Shown here piece after piece: positions 34,724-44,109 of a stretch of DNA of 64,000 nucleotides. The notes under the pieces are model-generated. The model did no database searches and was not told the DNA's origin. It saw only the letters and a program-made list of their open reading frames with translations. The position numbers and the translations under genes are program-made. Origin of the DNA: Lachnospiraceae bacterium (GTDB lineage Bacteria > Bacillota > Clostridia > Lachnospirales > Lachnospiraceae); assembly GCA_003862155.1 (NCBI GenBank), contig QOUV01000006.1:78920-142919 (forward strand), read 5' to 3'. Within the stretch, counting starts at the first letter, position 1. The number at the start of each line of letters is the position of its first letter.

Positions 34724-35581
34724 ATGAGAGACTACATGGTTCGCGCGATTGCAGCGCACGATCAGATAAGAGCTTTTGCGATTTCAGACAGAGAGGCAGT
34801 TGAGATCGCAAGGCGTGACCACGACACCTGGCCGGTTTGTACGGCGGCGCTCGGACGCGCGCTTTCAGCGGGATTTATGATGGGCTTCATGATGGACGGG
34901 GACAAAGACGAGATCACGCTCCAGCTGATAGGAGACGGTCCGGCCGGCGGAGTCACAGTCACGGCAGACCCATTCGGCCACGCGAAGGGTTTTGTAAATA
35001 ACCCGCATGTCGATCTCCCTGAAAAAAGTCCGGGACACCTCGATGTAGGCGGCGCCATAGGACACGGCTACCTTCGTGTCATAAAGGACATGGGCTTAAA
35101 GGAGCCGTACAGCGGCTCTATAGATCTGATTTCCGGGGAAGTCGCAGAGGATCTGACATATTACTTTGCAGAGAGTGAGCAGGTACCGTCATCTGTCGGC
35201 CTCGGAGTCCTTGTAAATACAGACCTTACTGTAAAACAGTCCGGCGGCTTTATAGTACAGCTTATGCCGGACACAGAAGATTCAGTTATAGACAAGCTCT
35301 CTGATAATATTTCTCATATAGATTCTGTGACGCAGATGCTTGAAAAGGGCTTAACACCTGAGCAGATGCTTGAAAGCGTCCTCGACGGATTCGATGTCGA
35401 GTTTACAGATAAACAGGAAGTAGAGTTTAAGTGTGGATGCAGCAGAAAAAATTTCCTTCAGAAGATAAGGGCTCTGTCAAAAGAGGACAAGAGAGATATA
35501 GCAGCAGAGGACGGTCCGATCGAGGTCGTCTGCAGATTCTGCGGTAAAAAATACACCTATAAACCAGAGGAGATCATCTGA
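34724..35581 (+). CDS. hslO: Redox-regulated chaperone Hsp33
   Basis: A 285-residue holdase. The C-terminal zinc centre is CGCSR...CRFCG (CxC and CxxC), whose oxidation by peroxide or hypochlorite activates the chaperone. The N-terminal GDGPAGGVTVTA and GGAIGHGYLRVI are family motifs. The start MRDYMVRA has AAAGGA six bases upstream, so the two earlier in-frame ATGs are rejected. It fits an oxidative-stress theme with the OhrR-like regulator. Confidence 0.95.
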   Translation: MRDYMVRAIAAHDQIRAFAISDREAVEIARRDHDTWPVCTAALGRALSAGFMMGFMMDGDKDEITLQLIGDGPAGGVTVTADPFGHAKGFVNNPHVDLPEKSPGHLDVGGAIGHGYLRVIKDMGLKEPYSGSIDLISGEVAEDLTYYFAESEQVPSSVGLGVLVNTDLTVKQSGGFIVQLMPDTEDSVIDKLSDNISHIDSVTQMLEKGLTPEQMLESVLDGFDVEFTDKQEVEFKCGCSRKNFLQKIRALSKEDKRDIAAEDGPIEVVCRFCGKKYTYKPEEII

Positions 35582-37518
35582 TGTCAAACGGATACATAAG
35601 AGTTGCAGCCATAACCCCTGAGACAGTGGTGGCTGATACGAAGGCAAATGCTTCAAGCATCATAAAATGGAGCAGAAAGGCAGCAGACGAGGGCGCCCAG
35701 ATCATAGTATTTCCGGAGCTTAGTATCACAGGCTACACCTGCGGCGAGCTTTTTTTCCAGGATACGCTGATAAGCGGAGCGCTTGATGCATTAAGGACGA
35801 TAGCAGATCAGACCAAAAATATCGATGCGCTGATCTTTGTCGGGATACCTCTCTTTTACAATGGATACTTAAGAAATGCAGCCTGCGCCTTAAACAGGGG
35901 TGAAGTCTTAGGCTTCGTGCCGAAGATGAACCTGCCGAATTACAGCGAATTCTATGAGGCGAGATACTTTGGCGAGGGGCCGGAGGAAGCGGAGACTATA
36001 AGCCTTCCAGGCATAGGCGATGAAATTCCTATAGGCTCGAAGCTTATTTTTTCATGTAAAGATATTCCGGGACTCGATGTGGCAGCGGAGATCTGTGAGG
36101 ACTTATGGGTACCTGATTCGCCGTCGACAGAAGCCGCGATGTCGAACGCGACAGTCATTGTAAATCTGTCGGCCTCAGATGAACTTACCGGAAAGGCAGC
36201 CTACAGAAGGCAGCTTGTGGCAATGCAGTCTGCAAAGGACTATGTTTCCTATATTTATTCGAACGCCGGGATCGGCGAGTCGACTCAGGATGTAGTCTAC
36301 GGCGGCGGTGGGATCATCGCAGAAAACGGCAGGATCATAGCAGAGACGAAGCCTTTTACAGGCCAGGAGACAATGGCTGAGATCGACATTTCAGAGTCCG
36401 TAAAGCGCCGCAGCCAGATGACTACTTTTAACACCGAATACGATGTCTACACTAAGGTCACATTTGACTTAGATCCCAAAGAAATTACTCTAAGCCGCAG
36501 GGTAGATCCGCATCCGTTCGTGCCATCTGACAGGGAACACCTTCGTGAGCGCTGCGAGGAGATTTTAAATATCCAGGCCTATGGCTTAAGAAAGCGCCTT
36601 GATCACACGCATTCAAAGTGCGCGGTAATAGGCATTTCGGGCGGACTCGATTCGACACTTGCGCTGCTTGTGACCTGCAGGGCGTTCGATGTCTTAGGGC
36701 TCGACAGAAAGGGTATTATAGGCGTTACAATGCCGGGATTCGGAACGACCGACAGGACCTATGACAACGCAGTTACACTTATAAGGACGCTCGGGGTCAC
36801 TTTCCGCGATATAAATATTTCAAAGGCAGTAAGAATCCACTTCGAAGATATAGGACAGGACGAGAGCAGGCACGATGTGACCTATGAGAATTCGCAGGCC
36901 AGGGAGAGGACGCAGATCCTTATGGACATCGCTAATAAAGAGGGCGGTCTCGTGATCGGAACCGGCGACCTCTCGGAGCTTGCACTCGGCTGGGCCACCT
37001 ACAACGGAGATCACATGTCGATGTACGCGGTAAACTGCTCTGTCCCAAAGACACTTGTCCGCCACCTCGTCAGATTCTATGCTGATTTCTATGGAAAGGA
37101 CGACACAGAGCTCAGGAGAGTCCTGCTCGATGTGCTCGATACTCCTGTCTCGCCTGAGCTGCTTCCGCCTGAGAAAAACGGCACGATAGCCCAGAAGACA
37201 GAGGACCTCGTCGGCCCATACGAGCTTCACGATTTTGTCCTGTACTATGTACTAAGATACGGCTTTACGCCGAAGAAGATCTTTGAACTCGAAAAGAACG
37301 CGTTTAAGAGCGGGAGTGAAGAGGAAGTCTACGACTGTGATACGATAAAAAAGTGGCTCAAGACTTTTTACAGAAGATTTTTCTCACAGCAGTTCAAGAG
37401 AAGCGCGATCCCGGATGGCCCTAAGGTTGGAACTGTAGCGCTCTCACCAAGAGGCGACCTTAGAATGCCGTCCGACGCTTCGGCAAGGATCTGGCTTGAC
37501 GAGGCAGAGAGCCTCTGA
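35581..37518 (+). CDS. nadE: Glutamine-dependent NAD+ synthetase
   Basis: A 645-residue two-domain enzyme. The N-terminal nitrilase-like glutaminase has Glu in FPELSITGY, Lys in PKMNLPNY and Cys in AEICEDLW. The C-terminal synthetase carries the ATP P-loop ISGGLDSTLAL and GTGDLSELALGWATYNGDHM. It amidates nicotinic acid adenine dinucleotide to NAD+. Length is normal for the fused form. The ATG overlaps the hslO stop (TGATG). Confidence 0.97.
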   Translation: MSNGYIRVAAITPETVVADTKANASSIIKWSRKAADEGAQIIVFPELSITGYTCGELFFQDTLISGALDALRTIADQTKNIDALIFVGIPLFYNGYLRNAACALNRGEVLGFVPKMNLPNYSEFYEARYFGEGPEEAETISLPGIGDEIPIGSKLIFSCKDIPGLDVAAEICEDLWVPDSPSTEAAMSNATVIVNLSASDELTGKAAYRRQLVAMQSAKDYVSYIYSNAGIGESTQDVVYGGGGIIAENGRIIAETKPFTGQETMAEIDISESVKRRSQMTTFNTEYDVYTKVTFDLDPKEITLSRRVDPHPFVPSDREHLRERCEEILNIQAYGLRKRLDHTHSKCAVIGISGGLDSTLALLVTCRAFDVLGLDRKGIIGVTMPGFGTTDRTYDNAVTLIRTLGVTFRDINISKAVRIHFEDIGQDESRHDVTYENSQARERTQILMDIANKEGGLVIGTGDLSELALGWATYNGDHMSMYAVNCSVPKTLVRHLVRFYADFYGKDDTELRRVLLDVLDTPVSPELLPPEKNGTIAQKTEDLVGPYELHDFVLYYVLRYGFTPKKIFELEKNAFKSGSEEEVYDCDTIKKWLKTFYRRFFSQQFKRSAIPDGPKVGTVALSPRGDLRMPSDASARIWLDEAESL

Positions 37519-37521
37519 CAT

Positions 37522-37550
37522 AAAAAATCCGGCTGGGTAAAACCAGCCGG
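37522..37550 (-). terminator. Terminator of the PAP2 gene
   Basis: On the minus strand CCGGCTGG and CCAGCCGG (arms 37543-37550 and 37529-37536) form a perfect 8-bp stem followed by ATTTTTT. It can also end the convergent nadE transcript. Confidence 0.85.
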
Positions 37551-37556
37551 AGATCA

Positions 37557-38213
37557 TCAGTCTTTAAGAAAATCCGGAATCTTAAATTTTTTAAAGAATA
37601 GAAAATAGAATACCAGGTACATGACGCCGGCGCCAATCAGGTCTTTTATCGTATGCTGCTTTATAAAGACAGTGGCGAGAGTTATCATAACGCAGGCGAA
37701 GATCGAAAGCACTGCCTCAAGAGGTTTGTGGCGGACTTTGGCGCGGCGGCAGATCGCCGTGTTTGCGACGAGTGCGTTGTAGACGTGAATCGACGGCATT
37801 ATGTTTGTCGGCGTGTCGGCGGCGTAGATAGAACCCACGAGCATTGAAAAAATATCATTTCCGAGGTGTGCGGGGCGAAGCGCCTGCTGATTCGGAAACA
37901 GGATCGAGACTATGATAAATACTGTCATTCCGGAGTAGAGCGCAAGTGAAGCCCGGTAATATTCCTCAGGATCTTCGTCGATAAATGGCGGAAGAAGCGC
38001 CCAGACATGGTAGACAAACCAGAAATCGTACGCCAGAACGAACGCCGGAATGAATGGAATCGCGTGGTCAATCGGAGAGTCGAGAGTCACGTAGTGCCTC
38101 GCGACCCAGACATTTTCTATCAGATAGAAAAATATCAGGTAGACGAACCAGTACATCAGAAGAAGGATTCTCTTTTTTCTTTTTTTGATAAAGTCTTTAG
38201 CTGAATTACTCAT
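37557..38213 (-). CDS. PAP2-superfamily membrane phosphatase/phosphotransferase
   Basis: A 218-residue protein with about five or six membrane helices. The PAP2 motifs are visible: ALRPAHL, then PSIHVYNAL with the first catalytic His, and KQHTIKD with the second. It acts on a lipid phosphate, or as an inositol phosphotransferase, at the membrane surface. The start MSNSAKDF is preferred over a TTG ten codons upstream, though neither has a good ribosome site. Confidence 0.82.
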   Translation of the reverse strand: MSNSAKDFIKKRKKRILLLMYWFVYLIFFYLIENVWVARHYVTLDSPIDHAIPFIPAFVLAYDFWFVYHVWALLPPFIDEDPEEYYRASLALYSGMTVFIIVSILFPNQQALRPAHLGNDIFSMLVGSIYAADTPTNIMPSIHVYNALVANTAICRRAKVRHKPLEAVLSIFACVMITLATVFIKQHTIKDLIGAGVMYLVFYFLFFKKFKIPDFLKD

Positions 38214-38279
38214 GGGGACTATTGTACTACAAAAAATCCGCAAATAGAAGGTCTAAAAGATGTAATTTGAAATGTATCA

Positions 38280-38308
38280 TTGAAAAAGCGGTTTTTTTGT
38301 AGTACTAT
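38280..38308 (+). promoter_or_regulatory. Sigma-A promoter of the L,D-transpeptidase gene
   Basis: TTGAAA (38280-38285), a 17-bp spacer and TACTAT (38303-38308), about 37 bases before the start codon. Confidence 0.7.
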
Positions 38309-38345
38309 AGGCAAAGATTGAAATTTTTACTGAAGGGACAGACAA

Positions 38346-39746
38346 ATGAAACATAAGCGATTACTTATCACAGTTATTATCATTACTGCACTCGCAGCCG
38401 CCTATGCCGGAACGGCATATTACTTTAAGAGTCATGTGATGCCGAACACCCTTATCGCCAGTCAGAAGGCTGAGGGCAAAGATGCAGACGGCATTGTAGA
38501 TATTTTAAATGATGCGTCAGAATCGTACTATCTTAAGATAAAGGGCGATTCGACTGAAGATACTATATACGGCAAAGACGTTTCTCTTTCACTTGATGAA
38601 TCATCTGCGAAGCAGGCTGCACAGAAAATTTTAGATCAGCAGAAGCCGGGAGAATGGATTCAGGCACTTTTTAAAAAGTCAAAGAATGTCGAGATCCCGG
38701 ATATGACAGCTCATTTCGACGAGAAAGCACTTGATGACGCAGTTGACTCTCTTACGGCTGTCACTTCAACCCCGGTCAAGCGCAGGAATGCCTACTACAA
38801 GCTCTCAGGTGACAAATTCGTGATCGTAAAGGAAGTTTATGGTACCGAGATAAATAAGAAGGCACTTGTAAAAACCATCGAGAATTCCCTGAAGTCTCTC
38901 GACGAGTCGATAAACCTTCGCAAGAGCGGAGACTATATCGATCCGAAGATCAAGAGCACTAACGCTGTTCTTAAAAAGACTGTCGATAATTTAAATAAAT
39001 ATATGAAGGTCAATATCACCTATGACATGGGCTCTAAAGGCAAGGTCAGGGCTGACAGCAAAGACAAGGCAAAGTGGTTTGCTGTTTCAAAGAATGGTGA
39101 CGTCACCTTTGACGACAATGCGATCTATTCATATGTCAAGATGAAGCTGGGCTACAAGTACAACACGATGGGCCTGCCACGTACGTTAAAGACTCAGTAC
39201 GGAAAGACCGTCACAGTTTCCGGCGGAAACTACGGCTGGTGGATTAATTACGATGCCGAGAAAGACCAGATAAAGAAGGACCTTCAGGCTGGAAAAGATG
39301 TGACCCGTGAGCCAGTCTACCGCAACAGGGCAGCAAATCACGGCGATTACGCCCACGACTATGGCAACAGCTATGCAGAGGTCAATATTGCGACTCAGCA
39401 TATGTTCCTTGTAATAAACGGCAAGAGAGTCATGGAGTCAGACGTAGTTACCGGAAAGGACGTCGACGGAAGACGTACACCGACCGGAACCTACAGGATC
39501 ACCTACAAGACAAAAGATGCCACGCTAAAGGGCCAGGGCTATGCTTCACCTGTTTCATGGTGGATGCCTTTTAACGGAAATATCGGTTTCCACGACGCTC
39601 CATGGCGTCACGGAAAATTTGGCGGACAGATCTACAAGACTGCAGGTTCTCACGGCTGTGTAAATATGCCGCCTGAGAATGCCGCGAAACTCTACAGCTA
39701 CAGCGAAGTCAAGAAGGGTTTCCCTGTTATCGTCTACAACCAATAA
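38346..39746 (+). CDS. L,D-transpeptidase (YkuD) with peptidoglycan-binding-like domains
   Basis: A 466-residue protein with an N-terminal membrane anchor (about 6-27). Two helical PG_binding_4-like segments occupy about 60-320. The YkuD domain at the C terminus has RRTPTGTYRI and the catalytic Cys in SHGCVNMP, plus the conserved His in IGFHDA. It makes 3-3 peptidoglycan cross-links or attaches proteins outside the membrane. The ribosome site is AAGGGA. It is a single gene with its own promoter. Confidence 0.93.
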   Translation: MKHKRLLITVIIITALAAAYAGTAYYFKSHVMPNTLIASQKAEGKDADGIVDILNDASESYYLKIKGDSTEDTIYGKDVSLSLDESSAKQAAQKILDQQKPGEWIQALFKKSKNVEIPDMTAHFDEKALDDAVDSLTAVTSTPVKRRNAYYKLSGDKFVIVKEVYGTEINKKALVKTIENSLKSLDESINLRKSGDYIDPKIKSTNAVLKKTVDNLNKYMKVNITYDMGSKGKVRADSKDKAKWFAVSKNGDVTFDDNAIYSYVKMKLGYKYNTMGLPRTLKTQYGKTVTVSGGNYGWWINYDAEKDQIKKDLQAGKDVTREPVYRNRAANHGDYAHDYGNSYAEVNIATQHMFLVINGKRVMESDVVTGKDVDGRRTPTGTYRITYKTKDATLKGQGYASPVSWWMPFNGNIGFHDAPWRHGKFGGQIYKTAGSHGCVNMPPENAAKLYSYSEVKKGFPVIVYNQ

Positions 39747-39773
39747 TTTTTCAATAAGAATTCGAGGCCAGAA

Positions 39774-40841
39774 ATGAGCAGTACCTGGGAAGAAAAAGTA
39801 CACAAAGTCACTCCGTACACACCTGGCGAGCAGCCTAAGGCACTTGATGTCATAAAACTCAATACGAACGAGAACCCGTATCCGCCGGCGCCGGCAGTAA
39901 AGAGGGCCATAGCTGATTTTGACTATGAGCTTTTAAGAAAGTATCCGGACCCGACTGCGTCAGGCCTTATTGGAGTTCTCTCGGATACATACTCTGTTCC
40001 GGCTGATCAGATCTTTGTCGGAGTAGGCTCAGACGATGTCCTCGCAATGAGCTTTCTTACATTTTTTACATCGGGAGAGGGTATTCTGTTTCCTGATGTG
40101 ACTTATTCGTTTTACGATGTCTGGGCAGGAGAGTTCAGAATCCCATACGAGACAGTACCGCTTAAAGAGGATATGTCACTTGACATAGACGCATTCTGCA
40201 GGGGAACTGCCGGAGGCATTGTTATCCCAAATCCCAATGCGCCGACAGGACTCGACGCAGGAACCGGGGCTCTCGAGAAGATAATAAAGTCCAATCCGCA
40301 GTGCGTCGTGATCATCGACGAAGCCTACGTCGATTTCGGGGCTGAGTCGGTCCTTCCTCTTATTGATAAGTACGACAATCTTCTCGTGACGCAGACTTTT
40401 TCGAAGTCCCGCGCAATGGCCGGCAGCAGGCTTGGATTCGCATTCGGTTCGAAGAAGCTGATAAAATATTTAAACGATGTGAAGTATTCTTTCAATTCCT
40501 ATACGATAGACGCTCTGACACAGAAAGTCGGGATCGCGTCCCTGTCGGATCCTGACTATTTTAAAATGAGATGCCTTGCGATAATAAATGAGCGCGAGCG
40601 CTCGAAGAAGAGGTTTAGAGAGCTCGGATTCGACTTCCCGGATTCGAGGAGCAACTTTATTTTCGTGCATCACAATAAAGTGTCCGGTGAGGAGCTCTTT
40701 AAGGCCTTAAGGGATAACAACATCTTCGTCCGCCACTTCGAGGGCGAGAGGGTGCAAGACTTTAACCGGGTAACGATCGGCACTCCGGAAGAGATGGACG
40801 GCCTATTCGATTTTTTAAAGAAATATCTGGAGAATAAATAA
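39774..40841 (+). CDS. hisC: Histidinol-phosphate aminotransferase
   Basis: A 355-residue PLP-dependent class I/II aminotransferase. It begins with LNTNENPYPP, carries DEAYVDFG, and has the PLP lysine in TFSKSRAMAGSRLGFAF. It converts imidazole acetol phosphate to histidinol phosphate, and some homologues also serve aromatic amino acids. No other his gene is nearby. It starts a plus-strand run to hydE and is coupled to the next gene by TAATG. Confidence 0.9.
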   Translation: MSSTWEEKVHKVTPYTPGEQPKALDVIKLNTNENPYPPAPAVKRAIADFDYELLRKYPDPTASGLIGVLSDTYSVPADQIFVGVGSDDVLAMSFLTFFTSGEGILFPDVTYSFYDVWAGEFRIPYETVPLKEDMSLDIDAFCRGTAGGIVIPNPNAPTGLDAGTGALEKIIKSNPQCVVIIDEAYVDFGAESVLPLIDKYDNLLVTQTFSKSRAMAGSRLGFAFGSKKLIKYLNDVKYSFNSYTIDALTQKVGIASLSDPDYFKMRCLAIINERERSKKRFRELGFDFPDSRSNFIFVHHNKVSGEELFKALRDNNIFVRHFEGERVQDFNRVTIGTPEEMDGLFDFLKKYLENK

Positions 40842-41338
40842 TGAACGCATTTGTAAATTGGTTTGCGGGCTCACTGGGACACATAATGTCAAAGGAAGTT
40901 GCGGTATTTATCGTATCACTTTTTCCTATACTCGAGTGCCGCGGCGGCCTTATAGCTTCGGCGCTTCTTAAAGTGCCTGTCACCACTGCAGTTCCGCTCT
41001 GTGTCATTGGAAATATCCTGCCGATACCTTTTATCCTTCTTTTCATCAAGAAAATCCTGCACTGGATGAAGGGCACGAGGATGCATGGCCTGGCAGACTG
41101 GGTCGAGCGCCACGCCGCAAAAAGAAGTGACTCGCTGAAAAATGGCGAGTTTGTCGCTCTGATGCTCTTTGTTGGAATCCCGCTTCCCGGCACGGGAGCC
41201 TGGACCGGAAGCCTTATCGCATCCCTTCTGGATATGGATTTAAAGAAGGCAAGCATTGCTATCCTTATAGGAATCGCCATGGCTACGGTGATTGTGGCAT
41301 CCTTAAGCTATGGTCTTCTCGGAGCTGTCGGAGCATAA
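40841..41338 (+). CDS. Small multidrug export-related membrane protein (COG2426)
   Basis: A 165-residue protein with about four membrane helices. The family motif PILECRGGLIASAL lies near residue 28, and FVGIPLPGTGAWTGSLIA towards the end. These two blocks define the COG2426 small multi-drug export group. The actual transported compound is unknown. The ATG overlaps the hisC stop. Confidence 0.87.
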   Translation: MNAFVNWFAGSLGHIMSKEVAVFIVSLFPILECRGGLIASALLKVPVTTAVPLCVIGNILPIPFILLFIKKILHWMKGTRMHGLADWVERHAAKRSDSLKNGEFVALMLFVGIPLPGTGAWTGSLIASLLDMDLKKASIAILIGIAMATVIVASLSYGLLGAVGA

Positions 41339-41351
41339 GGAGGTAATTTTT

Positions 41352-41534
41352 ATGGATTGGGTAGGAGTTATCACAAGTTTTATCTGCCTGATCGGTGGAG
41401 TCCTGATATATCTTGCGATCATGCATACGAAGTGGGGTAAAAGCCACACGAAGTATCAGGTTTTTATCATGATCCTTGCAATTGTAATTGCCTGCGTCGC
41501 TGGCGGGCTGATCAGATTTTTTATTTTTAAATGA
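41352..41534 (+). CDS. Small two-helix membrane protein, 60 residues
   Basis: Not recognised. It has two hydrophobic helices (about 3-21 and 36-55) linked by a basic loop (HTKWGKSHTKY). An AAGGAGGT ribosome site sits right after the preceding stop codon, so translation is well supported. An in-frame extension to 41310 would overlap the upstream gene and is rejected. Confidence 0.7.
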   Translation: MDWVGVITSFICLIGGVLIYLAIMHTKWGKSHTKYQVFIMILAIVIACVAGGLIRFFIFK

Positions 41535-41535
41535 T

Positions 41536-41718
41536 ATGAACGGAAATCAATGTGACACCTGCAACAACCTGGTCTGGGACGACGACGAGGAAGCTTACGT
41601 CTGTGATGTGGATATGGATGAGGACGATATGGCCCGACTCTACGGAGGCCACTATTCTTCCTGCCCATACTACCAGTCGGACAATGAGTACGAAGTCGTA
41701 AAGCACCAGGCATTTTAA
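41536..41718 (+). CDS. DUF6472-like Cys-rich small protein
   Basis: A 60-residue protein with four Cys (CDTCNN, YVCDVDMDEDDM, SSCPYY). It looks like a DUF6472-family zinc ribbon, common beside other housekeeping genes in Lachnospiraceae as far as I recall. Function is unknown. The ATG is two bases after the previous stop and one base before hydE lies its own stop, so it is translationally coupled. Confidence 0.75.
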   Translation: MNGNQCDTCNNLVWDDDEEAYVCDVDMDEDDMARLYGGHYSSCPYYQSDNEYEVVKHQAF

Positions 41719-41719
41719 A

Positions 41720-42841
41720 ATGAAAGAACTTATTGAAAAGCTTAAAATAAATAGAGATTTAAGTGACGAAGAGATGATTCGTCTCTTAACGATGCCTACA
41801 GGCACAGATGAAAGCCTTTTCCCGAACACACCGGAGGCCGGCGCGCATCCGGTGAAAAGGCTTCCTTTGAATCTGCAGTTTACAGATGACGAGGAGCTGC
41901 TTTTTGGGACTGCCGACGAGGTCAGAAGAGCCGAATACGGCACTGCTGTATATGTCAGGGGCCTTATCGAATTCACGAATTTTTGCAAAAATAACTGCTA
42001 TTACTGCGGTATCAGAAGAGACGACGCCGGGCTTACGAGATACCGCCTTTCAAAGGAAGATATTTTAAAATGCGCTGAAGAGGGCTATGGCTTAGGCTAC
42101 AGGACCTTTGTGCTTCAGGGCGGCGAAGATTTGTACTACACGGACCAGCGGATCTGTGACATTGTCTTATCCCTTCATCAGAAATATCCCGACTGCGCGA
42201 TCACACTCTCCATCGGAGAAAAGTCCCGCGAATCCTATGAAAAATATTTCAAGGCCGGAGCCGAACGCTACCTTCTGCGCCACGAGACCGCATCGGAAGA
42301 GCATTACAGAATACTTCACCCGGCTGAGCTTTCACTTTCCCATAGAAAGCAGTGCCTTTTTGACTTAAAAGATATCGGCTACCAGGTCGGCTCCGGATTT
42401 ATGGTCGGCACTTTAAAACAGACGCCGGAGTGCATTCTTTCTGACCTGCGTTTTTTGCAGGAGCTCGCTCCCGATATGATAGGCATCGGTCCGTATCTGA
42501 CTCACCACGCCACCCCGTTCAAAAACTGCTGCAACGGCTCTCTTGCCATGACTCTGCGGCTTATCTCAATCCTTCGGCTGATGTTTCCGTATGCCCTTAT
42601 CCCCGCAACAACAGCGCTCGGCACGATCCATCCAAAAGGCAGGGAGTACGGCCTCTCCGCCGGGGCCAACGTCGTAATGCCAAACCTCTCCCCAACGAAA
42701 TTCAGAAAACTATATTCCCTCTATGAAAATAAAATCTGCACCGGCGAGCTCTCTAAGGCCTGCGCCGACTGCATCGCAGCCAGGGCAGCCTCGGGAGGCT
42801 ACCACATCGTAACCGACAGAGGAGACGTAATGGGACACTAG
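41720..42841 (+). CDS. hydE: [FeFe]-hydrogenase H-cluster maturation radical SAM protein HydE
   Basis: A 373-residue radical SAM enzyme. The 4Fe-4S motif is CKNNCYYC, preceded by EFTNF. VLQGGED, SIGEKS, RYLLRHETA and GFMVGTLKQT are HydE/BioB-like blocks. It helps make the dithiomethylamine bridge of the H-cluster, so this organism probably has an [FeFe] hydrogenase. The natural end is near TDRGD; the last codons (VMGH) and the stop come from the inserted foldback element. Confidence 0.95.
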   Translation: MKELIEKLKINRDLSDEEMIRLLTMPTGTDESLFPNTPEAGAHPVKRLPLNLQFTDDEELLFGTADEVRRAEYGTAVYVRGLIEFTNFCKNNCYYCGIRRDDAGLTRYRLSKEDILKCAEEGYGLGYRTFVLQGGEDLYYTDQRICDIVLSLHQKYPDCAITLSIGEKSRESYEKYFKAGAERYLLRHETASEEHYRILHPAELSLSHRKQCLFDLKDIGYQVGSGFMVGTLKQTPECILSDLRFLQELAPDMIGIGPYLTHHATPFKNCCNGSLAMTLRLISILRLMFPYALIPATTALGTIHPKGREYGLSAGANVVMPNLSPTKFRKLYSLYENKICTGELSKACADCIAARAASGGYHIVTDRGDVMGH

Positions 42842-43842
42842 GGACGGTTCTTTTTGTCCCACTTTTTGAATTATCTGACACATTATGTATTTTTAGTCCG
42901 AAGCAGCGCCGCGGATGGACGGTCTCGCTCCGTAGGATTTTTCTGTTCGCGTGCGCTCGTCTATGTGCCGCCCTCTGACCAATGTATGGCCTTATAATGG
43001 TTATGATTTTGGCGGGTGGTCACCCGGGCGGCAACATCGCGCACGCTCACGACAAAAAATCCTAAGGTCGCGAGACCGTCTCTATCTGCGACGCTGCCTT
43101 TTTTTGCCTGCACGTAAATCTGTTTGTCCACGTTTTCAGTATAATTTCTTCCGGTGCGAAATTTATACAACGGCTTTCTTCCAGTATCAAGATAGATCGG
43201 GGAGGAAGTCAAATTCTTAAAGAACTTTCAAGTATTCTCAAGACGTGTGGGGTAATGCTCAAAAATCTTAAAGAGTACATTTCAAGTTTTTATATACAGC
43301 CATTGCTTCTGAATATTCTACAATGCATTTAAGATTTCCAGCTCCGCGGATGTCAATATTGAAATCAATTCTTATATACTGCACAGCGGGCAGGCACATT
43401 TGATGATTTTTAACTACATGTAAGCCTATATTGAAAGTACCACTACCGCGGAGCCGGAAGATAATTCTTTACAGTGTGCTTACCCCATATCCCTCCCATG
43501 CGGAGCTTCTTTGTCCCATTGCACCTCCTTAAAAATAAACCATTGCAGATACAAATGACTTCACCTCAGAAGCAGCGCCGCGGATGGTCAGGCTCGCGAC
43601 CTTAGGATTTTTCGTTGTAAGCGTGTGCGCTAGCTGCGGCCTGGGTGGCCACCCGCTTAAACCATAAACGCATGAAAACCATACATTGGCCAGAAGGCCG
43701 CAATTAGGCGCGCACACGCGAACAGAAAAATCCTACTGAGCGAGACCTGGCCATCTGCGACGCTGCTTTGGGCTAAAAAAAGCATAATTGTCTGAATAAT
43801 CTAAAAATGGGACAAAAAGAACCGTCCCTACTGTCCCATAAT
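42828..43842. mobile_element. About 1.0-kb foldback element with long terminal inverted repeats
   Basis: The left end (TAATGGGACACTAGGGACGG...) and the right end, read in reverse (TTATGGGACAGTAGGGACGG...), match over at least 270 bases. Each arm holds a nested large hairpin with GAAGCAGCGCC ends: copy A at 42900-43097 and copy B, inverted, at 43569-43768. Between them lies a periodic-motif array. No transposase is encoded; a RAYT or other enzyme in trans is a possible mover. It begins inside the hydE 3' end and supplies the stop codon. Confidence 0.75.
43134..43446. repeat. Periodic motif array inside the foldback element
   Basis: Minus-orientation motif copies lie at 43134, 43185 and 43236 (spacing 51). 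Plus-orientation copies are at 43354 (CAATATTGAAA) and 43436 (CTATATTGAAA). The sequence is homologous to 54540-54790. GCTCCGCGG and its inverse CCGCGGAGC flank the two plus copies. Confidence 0.6.
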
Positions 43843-43864
43843 TTTTTTGAGAAAAATCAAAAAC

Positions 43865-43933
43865 CCTATTGACAAATAGGTTTAATATGAATATAATACA
43901 AACATAGTCAAGAAAACCTATTAAGTCTATAGG
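43865..43933 (+). promoter_or_regulatory. cysK promoter with two CymR/Rrf2-type inverted repeats
   Basis: TTGACA (43869-43874), 17 bp and TATAAT (43892-43897) are perfect. The -35 lies in CCTATT-GACA-AATAGG (43865-43880). A second repeat, CCTAT-N7-ATAGG (43917-43933), followed by AATT, lies downstream of the start point. Both resemble CymR boxes (ATAGGAATT). Confidence 0.7.
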
Positions 43934-43959
43934 AATTGTGGCCAAGAAAAAAGGAGGCT

Positions 43960-44034
43960 ATGATGGAAGAGATTATTAAGAACATTCGATGTTGGAGCAT
44001 GAGAGATACAGTTTGTATGAGGCTTTCTGCATAA
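43960..44034 (+). CDS. Putative 24-residue cysteine-containing leader peptide
   Basis: AAGGAGG at 43951-43957 precedes ATG 43960 (or 43963). The 24-codon frame has Cys at positions 11 and 19 (IRCWSMRDTVCMRLSA at its end) and stops at 44032-44034, 76 bases before cysK. A small hairpin (GCGGA...TCCGC, 44066-44082) lies between. It may sense cysteinyl-tRNA supply. Too short for sequence statistics, so coding status rests on the strong ribosome site and position. Confidence 0.5.
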   Translation: MMEEIIKNIRCWSMRDTVCMRLSA

Positions 44035-44109
44035 GACATTTTATTGATAAGAGATTTTGAAATTGCGGATCAGGGTTCCGCGATGATATTGGATGAAAGG
44101 ATTTTTATT

